Shown here in pieces: positions 47,037 through 55,012 of a stretch of 64,000 bases of DNA. The first letter of the stretch is position 1; each line of letters opens with the position of its first letter. The notes under the pieces were generated by a model, which worked only from the letters and a program-made list of their open reading frames with translations, was not told the origin of the DNA and did not search any database. The position numbers were made by a program, and so were the translations under genes. Source of the stretch: Amnibacterium sp. CER49 (lineage in GTDB: Bacteria > Actinomycetota > Actinomycetes > Actinomycetales > Microbacteriaceae); NCBI RefSeq assembly GCF_029846255.1, contig NZ_JARVWQ010000002.1, positions 372,001 to 436,000 on the forward strand, in the 5' to 3' direction.

Positions 47037-47366
47037 TACCTGCTCCTTCCGTCGACGGTGTCACGGCCTCCGAACCGTTCGAGGGCCGAAGGGAACGGGC
47101 GTCCGGGAGATATCGGCGCGGCCGCCGGAGCGGCCTCGTCGCCATCCGCCTCGGCGTCGCACCGATCGTCGCCGACGCGACCGGCGTGGACGTCGCCGTG
47201 CCCTCCATCGTGCGCGATCGCACCCTGACGTCCACTGAGGTCCGGTCGGTGCGGGAGTCGTGTGCGCGCGCCTTCGCCGCGACGGGACCGCTGCTCGCCC
47301 TCACCCCTGTCGTGCAGGGAGGCGATGCCGCGGCGCCGGGGAGACGCCCGCGCGGGCGCCGGCGGC
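47037..47366 (+). other. 330-bp gap, possible decayed IclR-like C-terminus
   Basis: No convincing intact gene. On the plus strand around 47130-47330 one frame reads LVAIRLGVAPIVADATG and then TLTSTEVRSVRESCARAF. This loosely resembles the end of an IclR effector domain (PVxDATG, LTPER, VREAAxxL). There is no helix-turn-helix part and no good start. It may be a gene remnant or a chance frame. The MarR gene promoter should also lie here. Confidence 0.25.
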
Positions 47367-48290
47367 CTAGGGGAGCCGCAGCTCCTTCGGCTCGGCGATC
47401 ACGTCGACGAGTGCGCCGTTGCGGGCGACCGTGATCTCGATCGCTCGGTCGATGGCGTCCTCGAGCATGAGCCGCTGCACCGCCGTGGTCGTGACGACGG
47501 CGCGGCCGTCGAGCGCGACGAGCACGTCACCGCGGCGGAGACCCGCGACGGCGGCCGGGCTGCCGGGGGCGACGTCGGCGACGCGGAGGCCGGTGGGGGA
47601 GCCCACCCGCTGCTGCAGCTGGGGCGGCAGCGGCACCTCGGCGCCGACGATGCCGAGCCAGGCGCGTCGCACCCGGCCGTTTGTGCCGAGCGCATCGAGG
47701 ATGCCGCGGGTCGTGGCGTTGATCGGCACGGCGAGGCCGACGCCGATGCCGGCGAGCGCGGTGTTCACCCCCACCATCCGGCCGCGGCTGTCGGCGAGCA
47801 CGCCGCCGCTGTTGCCCGGATTGAGGGCGGCGTCCGTCTGGATGACCTCGTCGACCACGCGACCCGACGCGGTCGGCAGCGAGCGGCCGAGCGCCGACAC
47901 GATGCCGGCGGTCACGCTGCCGGCGAGCCCGAGCGGGTTGCCGAGGGCGACCACGAGCTGCCCGACCTTGAGCGCCGCGGCGTCGCCGAGCGGCACCGGC
48001 GGCGGCACGTCGCCGTCGGCGCGCAGCACGGCGAGGTCCGACAGGGGATCGCGCCCGACCACGCGGGCCCGCACGGTGCGGCCGTCGGGGAACGCGGCCT
48101 CCGCGCTGTCCGCGCCTGCCACGACGTGCGCGCTCGTGAGCAGATGGCCGTCGCCGTCGAGGACGGAGGCGCTGCCCGCGCCGGCGCCGCGGGCCGTGCG
48201 GACCGCGAGGCTCGCAACGCTCGGCAGCACCGATTCGGCCACCGCGACGACGGCGGCGGAGTACGCGTCGAGCGCGGCGGTGTCGTCCAT
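47367..48290 (-). CDS. Cytosolic trypsin-like protease with PDZ domain (HtrA-like)
   Basis: A 307-residue S1C serine protease. The catalytic triad is complete: His55 (LTSAHVV), Asp85 (SDLAVL) and Ser161 (NPGNSGG). A PDZ domain occupies about residues 215-300 (LRVADVAPGSPAAVAGLRRGDVLVAL). Unlike typical DegP/HtrA or mycobacterial HtrA proteins it has no signal peptide or membrane anchor from the ATG at 48290, so it should be intracellular. No earlier start adds a signal sequence. Confidence 0.9.
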   Translation of the reverse strand: MDDTAALDAYSAAVVAVAESVLPSVASLAVRTARGAGAGSASVLDGDGHLLTSAHVVAGADSAEAAFPDGRTVRARVVGRDPLSDLAVLRADGDVPPPVPLGDAAALKVGQLVVALGNPLGLAGSVTAGIVSALGRSLPTASGRVVDEVIQTDAALNPGNSGGVLADSRGRMVGVNTALAGIGVGLAVPINATTRGILDALGTNGRVRRAWLGIVGAEVPLPPQLQQRVGSPTGLRVADVAPGSPAAVAGLRRGDVLVALDGRAVVTTTAVQRLMLEDAIDRAIEITVARNGALVDVIAEPKELRLP

Positions 48291-48350
48291 GCCGGGATCC
48301 TGCTCCCGTCGGGCCGCACCACCGGCGCTGTTCGCCGGAGGCGGAGGGCG

Positions 48351-49130
48351 TCAGCCCTGGGGACGAGGGTGCAGCAGCGGCGCGGGGGAGCAGGTGGCCT
48401 GCGAGGCGACCCGCACGACATCGGCGTCGTCGCCCATGTGCGTCGCGATCGTCTCGGTGGCGCCGTTCGTCGCCGAGCGCCCGTCGGGGGACACCGTGAC
48501 GAGCGTGCCGGTGACCGTCCGGTCGCCGCTTCGTCCGGTGACCTGGAAGCCGAGCAGGCGACCGCCGCGGCAGCCCACGCCGGTGCCGTTGCCGCGGAGG
48601 TCCTGCTGGTCGAACGCGTAGGGCTTGCCGTCCACCCCGACGGGATGCACGAACCGGCAGTGCGCGAACGCGAAGAGCTGCGCGCCGCGGTGATCGCTCG
48701 GCAGAGCGACCACCGCGCCGTTGCCGAGCCGTGCGATGGCCACGGTCCGCTCAGCCGGACCTGCGAACGAGTACGACGCCGACGCGGTCGCGCCGCTCGC
48801 GGTGCGGACGCCGAACTCGACGGCGCCGGCCACCACGACCGCCCACTCGACGTCGGGCCTGCCGTCGCCGTCGACGTCCGTGGTGGTCGCCGTGACCGCG
48901 CCGGCCGGGATGCGGGCGGCGGTCGGCGCGCAGCCGGCATGCGCATCGGGCGGCGTCGGCCCGATGCTCGCGCTCGACGCCGGCGTCGCCACGGCCACGG
49001 GTGAGACCGAGGGCGCCGGGGCGGGCACCACCGCCGCGCTGGTGGCCGTCGCCGACGGCGCAGGTGCGGCCGGTGTGCAGGCGCTCAGCACGAGCACCGG
49101 GATCAACGCGAGCAGGAGGCGGCGACGCAC
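48351..49130 (-). CDS. Putative lipoprotein of unknown function
   Basis: A 259-residue exported protein. The N-terminus VRRRLLLALIPVLVLSAC gives a lipoprotein signal with lipobox LSAC, then an Ala/Pro/Thr-rich linker to about residue 60. The mature domain has a calcium-loop-like DVDGDGRPD and four Cys likely in disulfides. GTG at 49130 is chosen because TACCCT ends exactly 6 nt upstream (leaderless type); a frame from 49154 is possible. It is the last gene before the dif region. Confidence 0.75.
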   Translation of the reverse strand: MRRRLLLALIPVLVLSACTPAAPAPSATATSAAVVPAPAPSVSPVAVATPASSASIGPTPPDAHAGCAPTAARIPAGAVTATTTDVDGDGRPDVEWAVVVAGAVEFGVRTASGATASASYSFAGPAERTVAIARLGNGAVVALPSDHRGAQLFAFAHCRFVHPVGVDGKPYAFDQQDLRGNGTGVGCRGGRLLGFQVTGRSGDRTVTGTLVTVSPDGRSATNGATETIATHMGDDADVVRVASQATCSPAPLLHPRPQG

Positions 49131-49195
49131 GGGCGAAGGGTAGAGCGTGCGCACCCTCCGAACCAGAGTCCTCCGGCCCGTTCCGTCCCTCGACC

Positions 49196-49217
49196 TGACA
49201 TAAGAGCCCTTATCGGC
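49196..49217 (-). other. Second, inverted dif-like site
   Basis: The complement reads GCCGATAA-GGGCTC-TTATGTCA: both 8-bp arms are identical to the dif site 26 bp to its right, but in opposite orientation and with a different 6-bp centre. The mismatched centre should prevent Xer recombination between the two. It may be a decayed dif or a Xer accessory site. Confidence 0.6.
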
Positions 49218-49243
49218 ATCGCTCCTCCGCCAGCTTCAGCGCA

Positions 49244-49265
49244 GCCGATAATGCACATTATGTCA
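49244..49265 (+). other. dif: Chromosome dimer-resolution site dif
   Basis: GCCGATAA-TGCACA-TTATGTCA, two XerC/XerD-type arms around a 6-bp centre. It agrees with the actinobacterial dif core as I recall it (CCGATAAT-NN-ACATTATGTCA) at every fixed position. The AT-rich site stands out in this genome. The strand polarity of GGGGGAG reverses between 48,390 and 49,866, enclosing this site. Confidence 0.88.
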
Positions 49266-49319
49266 GCGGGAGTGGCGGGACACCGACGCGCGGGATGACG
49301 CGGCGGAGTCGGCGCAGCG

Positions 49320-50216
49320 TCAGCGCTCGAGGAGGTCGAGCGCTGCGACCACGGCCCCGAGCAGGCCCGAGTGGCCGCCGAGCCCGGGCGCGACGAGGAA
49401 GTCGTCGGCGTCGAGGCTGTCGGCGTGGCCCGCGCCCGGGCCGCCGCTGACCTGCGGCAGGCGCCGACGGACCGCGTCGAGCAGGCCGGGCGACGACATG
49501 ACGCCGCCGCCGAGCACGAACCGCTGCACGCCGACGGCGTACGACGTGGTGGCCGCGAGCTGCGCGAGGTAGAACGCGAGCACGTCGAGGCGCGCATCGC
49601 GCACGTCGTCCGAGAACGACGAGGCGTCGGCGCCCCAGCGGGCGAGCACCGCGGGTCCCGACGCGAGCCCCTCGAGGCAGTCGCCGTGGAAGGGGCAGAC
49701 GCCCTCGAAGTCGTCGTCGGGGTGCTTGCGGACGAGGATGTGGCCGAGCTCGGGGTAGCCGTTGCCGTGCAGCAGCCTGCCGCCGACGACGAGCCCGACG
49801 CCGATCCCGGTGCCGATCGTCGCGTACGCGACGCGGTCCAGGCCCGCGCCGGCTCCCCACCGCTGCTCCCCCACGGCCGCGCTGCCGACGTCGGCGAGCA
49901 TCACGGTCGGCACCCGCGCGGCGAGCGCGATGCCGCCGAGCAGGTCCGTGTGCGACCAGCCCTGCTTCGGCGTGCCGGTCACGTAGCCGTACCGCGCGGC
50001 GCCCGGCTCGACGTTGACCGGTCCGAACGACGCGACGCCGAGCGCGCGCACCTCGCCGCGCTGCTCCACGTCGGCGACGAACGCGTTGATGCGGCCGATC
50101 GTCTCCTCGGGCGTCGTCGTCGGGAAGCGGACCTCGTCGACGAGCTCACGTGGACGCGCCTCGTCCACCGCGCCGCAGACGACCTTCGTGCCACCCGTCT
50201 CGATGCCGACGATCAC
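49320..50216 (-). CDS. ROK family fructokinase-type sugar kinase
   Basis: A 298-residue ROK kinase. The N-terminal phosphate loop is GIETGGTKVVCG, followed by TIGTGIGVGLVVGG with the active-site region GYPELGHI. The metal/signature stretch is CPFHGDCLEGLASGPA, typical of the YdhR/fructokinase branch of ROK rather than glucokinases (CxCGxxGC). The predicted reaction is phosphorylation of fructose to fructose 6-phosphate by ATP. It has no helix-turn-helix, so it is an enzyme, not a repressor. It is the first gene to the right of dif. Confidence 0.9.
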   Translation of the reverse strand: MIVGIETGGTKVVCGAVDEARPRELVDEVRFPTTTPEETIGRINAFVADVEQRGEVRALGVASFGPVNVEPGAARYGYVTGTPKQGWSHTDLLGGIALAARVPTVMLADVGSAAVGEQRWGAGAGLDRVAYATIGTGIGVGLVVGGRLLHGNGYPELGHILVRKHPDDDFEGVCPFHGDCLEGLASGPAVLARWGADASSFSDDVRDARLDVLAFYLAQLAATTSYAVGVQRFVLGGGVMSSPGLLDAVRRRLPQVSGGPGAGHADSLDADDFLVAPGLGGHSGLLGAVVAALDLLER

Positions 50217-50274
50217 GCTGGCTCTCCCGTCCGCTCGATCCGTTCGCGCCCGAGCTCCACACGCATTGTGCCGC

Positions 50275-51504
50275 TCACGCCCCGAGCGCGTCGCGCACGG
50301 CCTCGAGCCCCGCGTGCACCTCGGCGAACGAGGTCGACAGGGGCGACAGCCCGACCCGCAGGCCGTCGGGGCGGCGGAAGTCGGGGATCACCCCGCGCTC
50401 CTGCAGCCGCGGGACGAGCGCCTCGAAGTCCGGGTGGTCGAGCGTGACGTGGCTCCCCCGCACCGCCGGGTCGCGGGGGCTGGCGAGCCGCACCCCGGCC
50501 GGCGCGAGCCGCGCATCGGCGTACTCGATCACGTACGCCGTGAGCGCCTGCGACTTCGCCCGCACCGCGTCCATGCCGACCGAGTCGAGCAGCGCGAGCA
50601 TGCCGGCGATCGGCAGCATCCCGACGATCGGCGGGGTGCCCGACAGCCATCGGCGCATCCCCGCGGCCGGCTCGTACCGCTCCCCCATCACGAACGGCTC
50701 GGCCGAGCCCATCCAGCCCTGCACCGGCTGGCGCAGCTCGTCCTGCAGCCGCTCGGCGCAGTAGAGGAACGCGGGCGCGCCGGGCCCGCCGTTCAGGTAC
50801 TTGTACGAGCAGCCGACCGCGAGGTCGACGTCGTCGGCGTCGAGCGCCAGCGGCACGGCGCCCGCGGCGTGGCTCAGGTCCCAGACGACGAGTGCGCCGG
50901 CGGCGTGGACCGCCGCGGTGATGCCGGGCACGTCGGCGAGGTGCGCCGAGCGGAACGCGACCGCGGAGAGCAGCACGAGCGCCACGTCCTCCCCCAGCGC
51001 CCCCTCGACGTCGGCGACGGTCACGCCGCCGTCCGCGGGCGGCTCGAGCAGCGTGATCGTCAGCCCGAGCTCGGCGGCGACGCCCTGCAGCAGGAACCGG
51101 TCGGTCGGGAAGTTCGCGGTGTCGGTGACGATGCGGCCGCGTCCCGGCCGCGCCGCGACCGCCGCGCGTGCCGCCTTGTAGAGCAGCACGGTCGTCGAGT
51201 CGCCGATCACCGTGCGGCCCTCCCCCGCGCCCAGCACGACCCGGCCGAGCTCGTCGCCGAGGCGCATCGGCTCGTCCATCCAGGAGCGCTCCCAGGACCG
51301 GATGAGACCGCTCCCCCACTCCCCCGCGACGAACTCCTGCAGCCGCGCAGCGGTGGCCCTGAGCGGCCGGCCGAGCGAGTTGCCGTCGAGGTAGGCGACG
51401 ACGCCCGGCGCGTCGACGAACGCGTCGCGATGCGCGGCGAGCGGATCGACGGCGTCGAGGTCGAGGGCGCGGGCGGCGAGGTCGACGTCGACGCGGGAGG
51501 TCAC
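50275..51504 (-). CDS. kynU: Kynureninase
   Basis: A 409-residue PLP enzyme cleaving kynurenine to anthranilate and alanine, or 3-hydroxykynurenine to 3-hydroxyanthranilate. Diagnostic segments are AYLDGNSLGRPL, the phosphate-binding GDSTTVLLYK, VVWDLSHAAGAVPL, the PLP-lysine motif CSYKYLNGGPGAPAF and QPVQGWMG. GTG at 51504 lies against GGAGG. No kynurenine monooxygenase, formamidase or tryptophan dioxygenase gene is in the window, so its pathway partners must be elsewhere. Confidence 0.95.
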   Translation of the reverse strand: MTSRVDVDLAARALDLDAVDPLAAHRDAFVDAPGVVAYLDGNSLGRPLRATAARLQEFVAGEWGSGLIRSWERSWMDEPMRLGDELGRVVLGAGEGRTVIGDSTTVLLYKAARAAVAARPGRGRIVTDTANFPTDRFLLQGVAAELGLTITLLEPPADGGVTVADVEGALGEDVALVLLSAVAFRSAHLADVPGITAAVHAAGALVVWDLSHAAGAVPLALDADDVDLAVGCSYKYLNGGPGAPAFLYCAERLQDELRQPVQGWMGSAEPFVMGERYEPAAGMRRWLSGTPPIVGMLPIAGMLALLDSVGMDAVRAKSQALTAYVIEYADARLAPAGVRLASPRDPAVRGSHVTLDHPDFEALVPRLQERGVIPDFRRPDGLRVGLSPLSTSFAEVHAGLEAVRDALGA

Positions 51505-51526
51505 CCTCCGATCCTGCCGCAGCCCG

Positions 51527-52594
51527 TCAGAAGGCGTACCGGATGCGGCACGACGGCAGCCGCTCGGCGACGAGCGCGGTGAAGGCCTCGAGGTGGCGCC
51601 GCTTCTCCCCCGCCCGGTACCGGACGTTGATCGCGCCGTTCTCGCTGCGCTTGTCCTCCTGCAGGTCAGGCCGCCAGAGCACCTCCTCGGCCTTCGGGTG
51701 CCAGCCGAGGTTCACCTCGTGGAGCGCCGCGTTGTGGGTGAGCAGGATCACCTCGGCCGCGAGCTGCGCCTTGGTCGCCGGCGACAGCGCGGCGTCGAGC
51801 TCGTCGAGCAGCACGGCCCAGTCGTCGAGCCACCCGTCGGTGACGATGACCGGCGAGAGGTTGAGGTGCACCTCGTAGCCCGCGGCGACGAAGTCGTCGA
51901 TGGCGGCGATGCGCTGCGGGGTCGGGGACGTGCGGATGTCGACGAGGCGCCGCAGGCGCTCGGGCATGAGCGAGAAGCGGATGCGCGTGCGCCCCTGCGG
52001 ATCCCAGTCGAGCAGGTCGCGGTTCACCCACTTCGTGGCGAACGAGGCCTTCGCGGTCGGCAGCGCGCGGAACAGGTCGACGAGGTCGCGCACGTTGTCG
52101 CTCACCATCGCGTCGACCGAGCAGTCGCTGTTCTCGCCGATGTCGTAGACCCACGCGGTCGGATCGCACTGGTTCGGCGCGGGCTTCTCGCCCTGCCGGC
52201 GCACGTGCCGGGCCAGGTAGCCCGAGATCTGCTCGATGTTCGCGAAGGCGGTGATCGGGTTGCTGTACCCCTTGCGCCGGGGCACGGAGCAGTACGCGCA
52301 GGCCATGGCGCAGCCGTTCGCGGTCGACGGGGCGATGAAGTCGGCGGATCGGCCGTTCGGCCGAGCGGCGAGCGACTTCTTCACCCCGAGCACGAGCGCC
52401 TCGGTCTTGATGCGCACCCACCGCCGCACGTTCGCCTCGTCGCCGTGCAGCTCGGGGATGCGCCAGTGGCTGTCGACCGGCACCAGCTCGGCGTCCGGCC
52501 AGCGCCCGAGGATCTGCTGCCCGCGGGGCAGCGACGCCGCGGCCTCCTCGACGTAGATGCGCCGCACGTCGAGCAGCGGAGCGGGAGCGGGCAT
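51527..52594 (-). CDS. Spore photoproduct lyase-like radical SAM protein
   Basis: A 355-residue radical SAM protein. The iron-sulfur motif CAMACAYC (Cys95, 99, 102) is the CxxxCxxC form. The surrounding SADFIAPSTANG and later HLNLSPVIVTDGW follow the spore photoproduct lyase family. SPL repairs UV thymine dimers in endospores. This organism group does not sporulate, so another DNA or nucleotide lesion is likely, and the conserved SPL cysteine was not identified. ATG at 52594; CAGCCT ends 6 nt upstream (leaderless type). Confidence 0.85.
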   Translation of the reverse strand: MPAPAPLLDVRRIYVEEAAASLPRGQQILGRWPDAELVPVDSHWRIPELHGDEANVRRWVRIKTEALVLGVKKSLAARPNGRSADFIAPSTANGCAMACAYCSVPRRKGYSNPITAFANIEQISGYLARHVRRQGEKPAPNQCDPTAWVYDIGENSDCSVDAMVSDNVRDLVDLFRALPTAKASFATKWVNRDLLDWDPQGRTRIRFSLMPERLRRLVDIRTSPTPQRIAAIDDFVAAGYEVHLNLSPVIVTDGWLDDWAVLLDELDAALSPATKAQLAAEVILLTHNAALHEVNLGWHPKAEEVLWRPDLQEDKRSENGAINVRYRAGEKRRHLEAFTALVAERLPSCRIRYAF

Positions 52595-52751
52595 CGGAGC
52601 AGGCTGCCAGCGGGGTCCGACAGCGCCGTCCGCCACCCCCTCGTCCTCGTAGAAGCCTGGGCATCCGCTGCCCGGAGCCCCCTCGGGCACGAATCCTTGC
52701 GGATCGAGCGATTGCCTAAGAGAGTTCCCTCACGCATCCGGAAGGACCCCG

Positions 52752-54062
52752 ATGAACCCCACCCGTCGCACCGTGCTCGCCGGCGCCGGCGCCGTCTCGC
52801 TCTCCACGCTCCTCGCGAGCTGCGCGGGCTTCACCGGCCAGAGCAACCAGGGAAGCGGCAAGGGGGGCTCCGGCTCGAAGACGCTCTCCTTCACCACGTG
52901 GGGCAGCGACCAGGAGAAGACGGCCTACCAGCAGCTCATCAAGGAGTTCGAGGCGGCGAACAAGGGCGTCACCGTCAAGCTGTCGATCGTCCCCTACGAG
53001 CAGGCGTTCACGAACCTCGACGCCCAGCTGCAGGCGGGCAAGGCGCCCGACATCTTCCGCCTCGGCTACGGGCAGATCGGCGGCTACTCGGACAAGAACG
53101 TGCTGCTCGACCTCTCCCCCTACTTCAGCTCGTCGGAGGCCGACGCGTTCCAGCCGCAGTTCTGGCAGGCGGTGAAGTACCAGGGCAAGCCCTACGGGGT
53201 GCCGCAGCAGACCGACACCTCGGCGCTCGTCTACAACACGAAGATGCTGAAGGACGCGGGCATCACCTCGGTGCCCGACAGCCTCGAGAACGCCTGGAGC
53301 TTCGACGAGTTCACGCAGGTGCTCGAGAAGCTGCGCAAGAACATGGACGCGAAGCACTTCCCGTTCGCCGACAACTGGCAGCTCGCGGGCGCCTTCCGCT
53401 GGCTCACGTGGCTCTTCAGCACGGGCGGCCGCATCCTCAGCAGCGACCTGAAGTCGCCGGCGATCGTCTCGCCGCAGGGCACGAAGGCGCTCGACTACAC
53501 CCGCGACTTCTTCGCGAAGCAGTACGTGCCGCAGAACAACTCGACGAAGTCGAACACCTACGCGGACACCACCTGGCTCGCCGGCACCACCGCGATGGTC
53601 TCGGCGGGCACCTTCCTGCTGCCCGGCTTCACCGGAGCGAAGTTCGAGTGGGGCGTCACCTACCTGCCGAAGGACGTGCGCGGCGCCGACGACCTCGGCG
53701 GCAACGCCCTCGTCGCCTCGGCGGCCTCGCCGAACAAGGACCTGGCGGCGAGGTTCCTGAAGTTCATGGTCAGCGAGAAGGCGATGAGCACCATGTGCGT
53801 GACCGCCTTCGAGCAGCCGACGCTCAAGTCGCTCGTCGGCAAGGACCTCGGCTGGAAGATCCAGTCGGGCGTCATGCCGGTCTACCTCGACCAGGCGACG
53901 ACCATCACGCCCGACGACGTCGCGCAGATCTCGATCCCGCAGTTCACGAGCATCAACACGACGCTGACGAACGAGCTCGAGGCCGCGTTCCGCCAGGGCC
54001 AGAGCACCTCGAAGACGCTCTCGAACATCGCGGACGGGGTGACGAAGGCGCTGCGGTCGTGA
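52752..54062 (+). CDS. Sugar ABC transporter substrate-binding lipoprotein
   Basis: A 436-residue binding protein of the carbohydrate family 1 type. The N-terminus NPTRRTVLAGAGAVSLSTLLASC has twin arginines and a lipobox LASC, so it may be a Tat-exported lipoprotein. The mature part shows LSFTTWGSDQEKTAYQQLI, KAPDIFRLGYGQ, PYGVPQQTDTSALVYN and PNKDLAARFLKFM, typical of oligosaccharide or polyol binders. GGAAGG precedes the ATG. It leads an operon with two permeases. Confidence 0.93.
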   Translation: MNPTRRTVLAGAGAVSLSTLLASCAGFTGQSNQGSGKGGSGSKTLSFTTWGSDQEKTAYQQLIKEFEAANKGVTVKLSIVPYEQAFTNLDAQLQAGKAPDIFRLGYGQIGGYSDKNVLLDLSPYFSSSEADAFQPQFWQAVKYQGKPYGVPQQTDTSALVYNTKMLKDAGITSVPDSLENAWSFDEFTQVLEKLRKNMDAKHFPFADNWQLAGAFRWLTWLFSTGGRILSSDLKSPAIVSPQGTKALDYTRDFFAKQYVPQNNSTKSNTYADTTWLAGTTAMVSAGTFLLPGFTGAKFEWGVTYLPKDVRGADDLGGNALVASAASPNKDLAARFLKFMVSEKAMSTMCVTAFEQPTLKSLVGKDLGWKIQSGVMPVYLDQATTITPDDVAQISIPQFTSINTTLTNELEAAFRQGQSTSKTLSNIADGVTKALRS

Positions 54063-55012
54063 GCGAGTCGGCCACCGCTCCCGCGGCCGCGGGGCTGCGG
54101 GCCGCCGAGCAGGCGCCGCGCCCGCGGCCGGGCACGCGACGTGCGCGGACGAGCGAGTGGCTCGCCGGCTACTCGTTCGCGGCCCCGAACCTCGTGCTGC
54201 TCGGGGTCTTCCTGTTCTGGCCCCTGCTCGCCGCGTTCGTGCTCAGCTTCCAGCGCTTCTCGGGCTTCGGCGATCCGACCTGGCTCGGCCTCGGCAACTA
54301 CGCGTCGCTCCTCTCGGACGCCGCCTTCTGGCGGGCGCTGCTCAACACGATCGTGTTCACGACCCTCACCCTGCTCGGCAGCGTCGGCCTCGGCCTCGCC
54401 CTCGCGGTGCTGCTGAACACGTCGCTGCCCGGGCGGAGCGTGTTCCGGACGATCATCTACATCCCGATGGTCGTCTCGGGGGTCGCATCGGGCCTCATCG
54501 GCGTGCTCATGTTCGACGAGAACACCGGCGTCATCGACAAGGGGCTGAACTTCCTCGGGCTGCCGCCCGTCCCCTGGCAGAGCGACGGCGCCGCGGCGAT
54601 GGCGGCGGTCATCCTCATGACCGTGTGGGGCCGCACCGGCTTCAACATGGTCATCTACCTCGCCGGCTTGCAGGGCATCTCGCCCGATCTCCACGAGTCG
54701 GCGCAGATCGAGGGCGCGAGCGCCTGGCAGCGCTTCCGGTCGATCACCTTCCCGCTGCTCGGGCCGTCGACGTTCTTCCTGCTGATCATGAACGTCATCT
54801 ACTCGTTCCAGGTCTTCGACATCGTGTTCGTGCTGACGGGCGGCGGCCCCGGCAACGCGACCGAGATGCTCACGACCTACGCGTACCAGACCGCCTTCAC
54901 GACGCGGGCCCAGGGGTACGCCGCCGCGATCGGCATGGTGCTGCTCGTGCTGATCCTCGCCTTCACGGGCGTGCAGTGGCGCACGAACCGCACGCGGGAC
55001 CTCGCCGGATGA
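54059..55012 (+). CDS. Sugar ABC transporter permease 1 (MalF-like)
   Basis: A 317-residue inner-membrane permease with about six helices after a cytosolic N-terminal tail (residues 1-40). The EAA-loop signature is LHESAQIEGASAWQRFRSITFPLLGP (about residues 219-244), which contacts the ATPase. FVLTGGGPGNATEMLTTYAY is also typical of MalF/UgpA types. GTG at 54059 overlaps the binding-protein stop as GTGA. The transporter must share an ATPase from elsewhere, as is common in actinobacteria (MsiK type). Confidence 0.94.
   Translation: MSESATAPAAAGLRAAEQAPRPRPGTRRARTSEWLAGYSFAAPNLVLLGVFLFWPLLAAFVLSFQRFSGFGDPTWLGLGNYASLLSDAAFWRALLNTIVFTTLTLLGSVGLGLALAVLLNTSLPGRSVFRTIIYIPMVVSGVASGLIGVLMFDENTGVIDKGLNFLGLPPVPWQSDGAAAMAAVILMTVWGRTGFNMVIYLAGLQGISPDLHESAQIEGASAWQRFRSITFPLLGPSTFFLLIMNVIYSFQVFDIVFVLTGGGPGNATEMLTTYAYQTAFTTRAQGYAAAIGMVLLVLILAFTGVQWRTNRTRDLAG

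Noticed and set aside
47186-47434. Plus-strand frame of 82 codons as an intact gene
   Set aside because: No start signal, the last third is Arg-rich and runs antisense into the protease gene; kept only as a possible remnant.
49196-49265. Inverted repeats as ends of an insertion sequence
   Set aside because: Only 26 bp lie between them, no target duplication or transposase is present, and the arms match dif.
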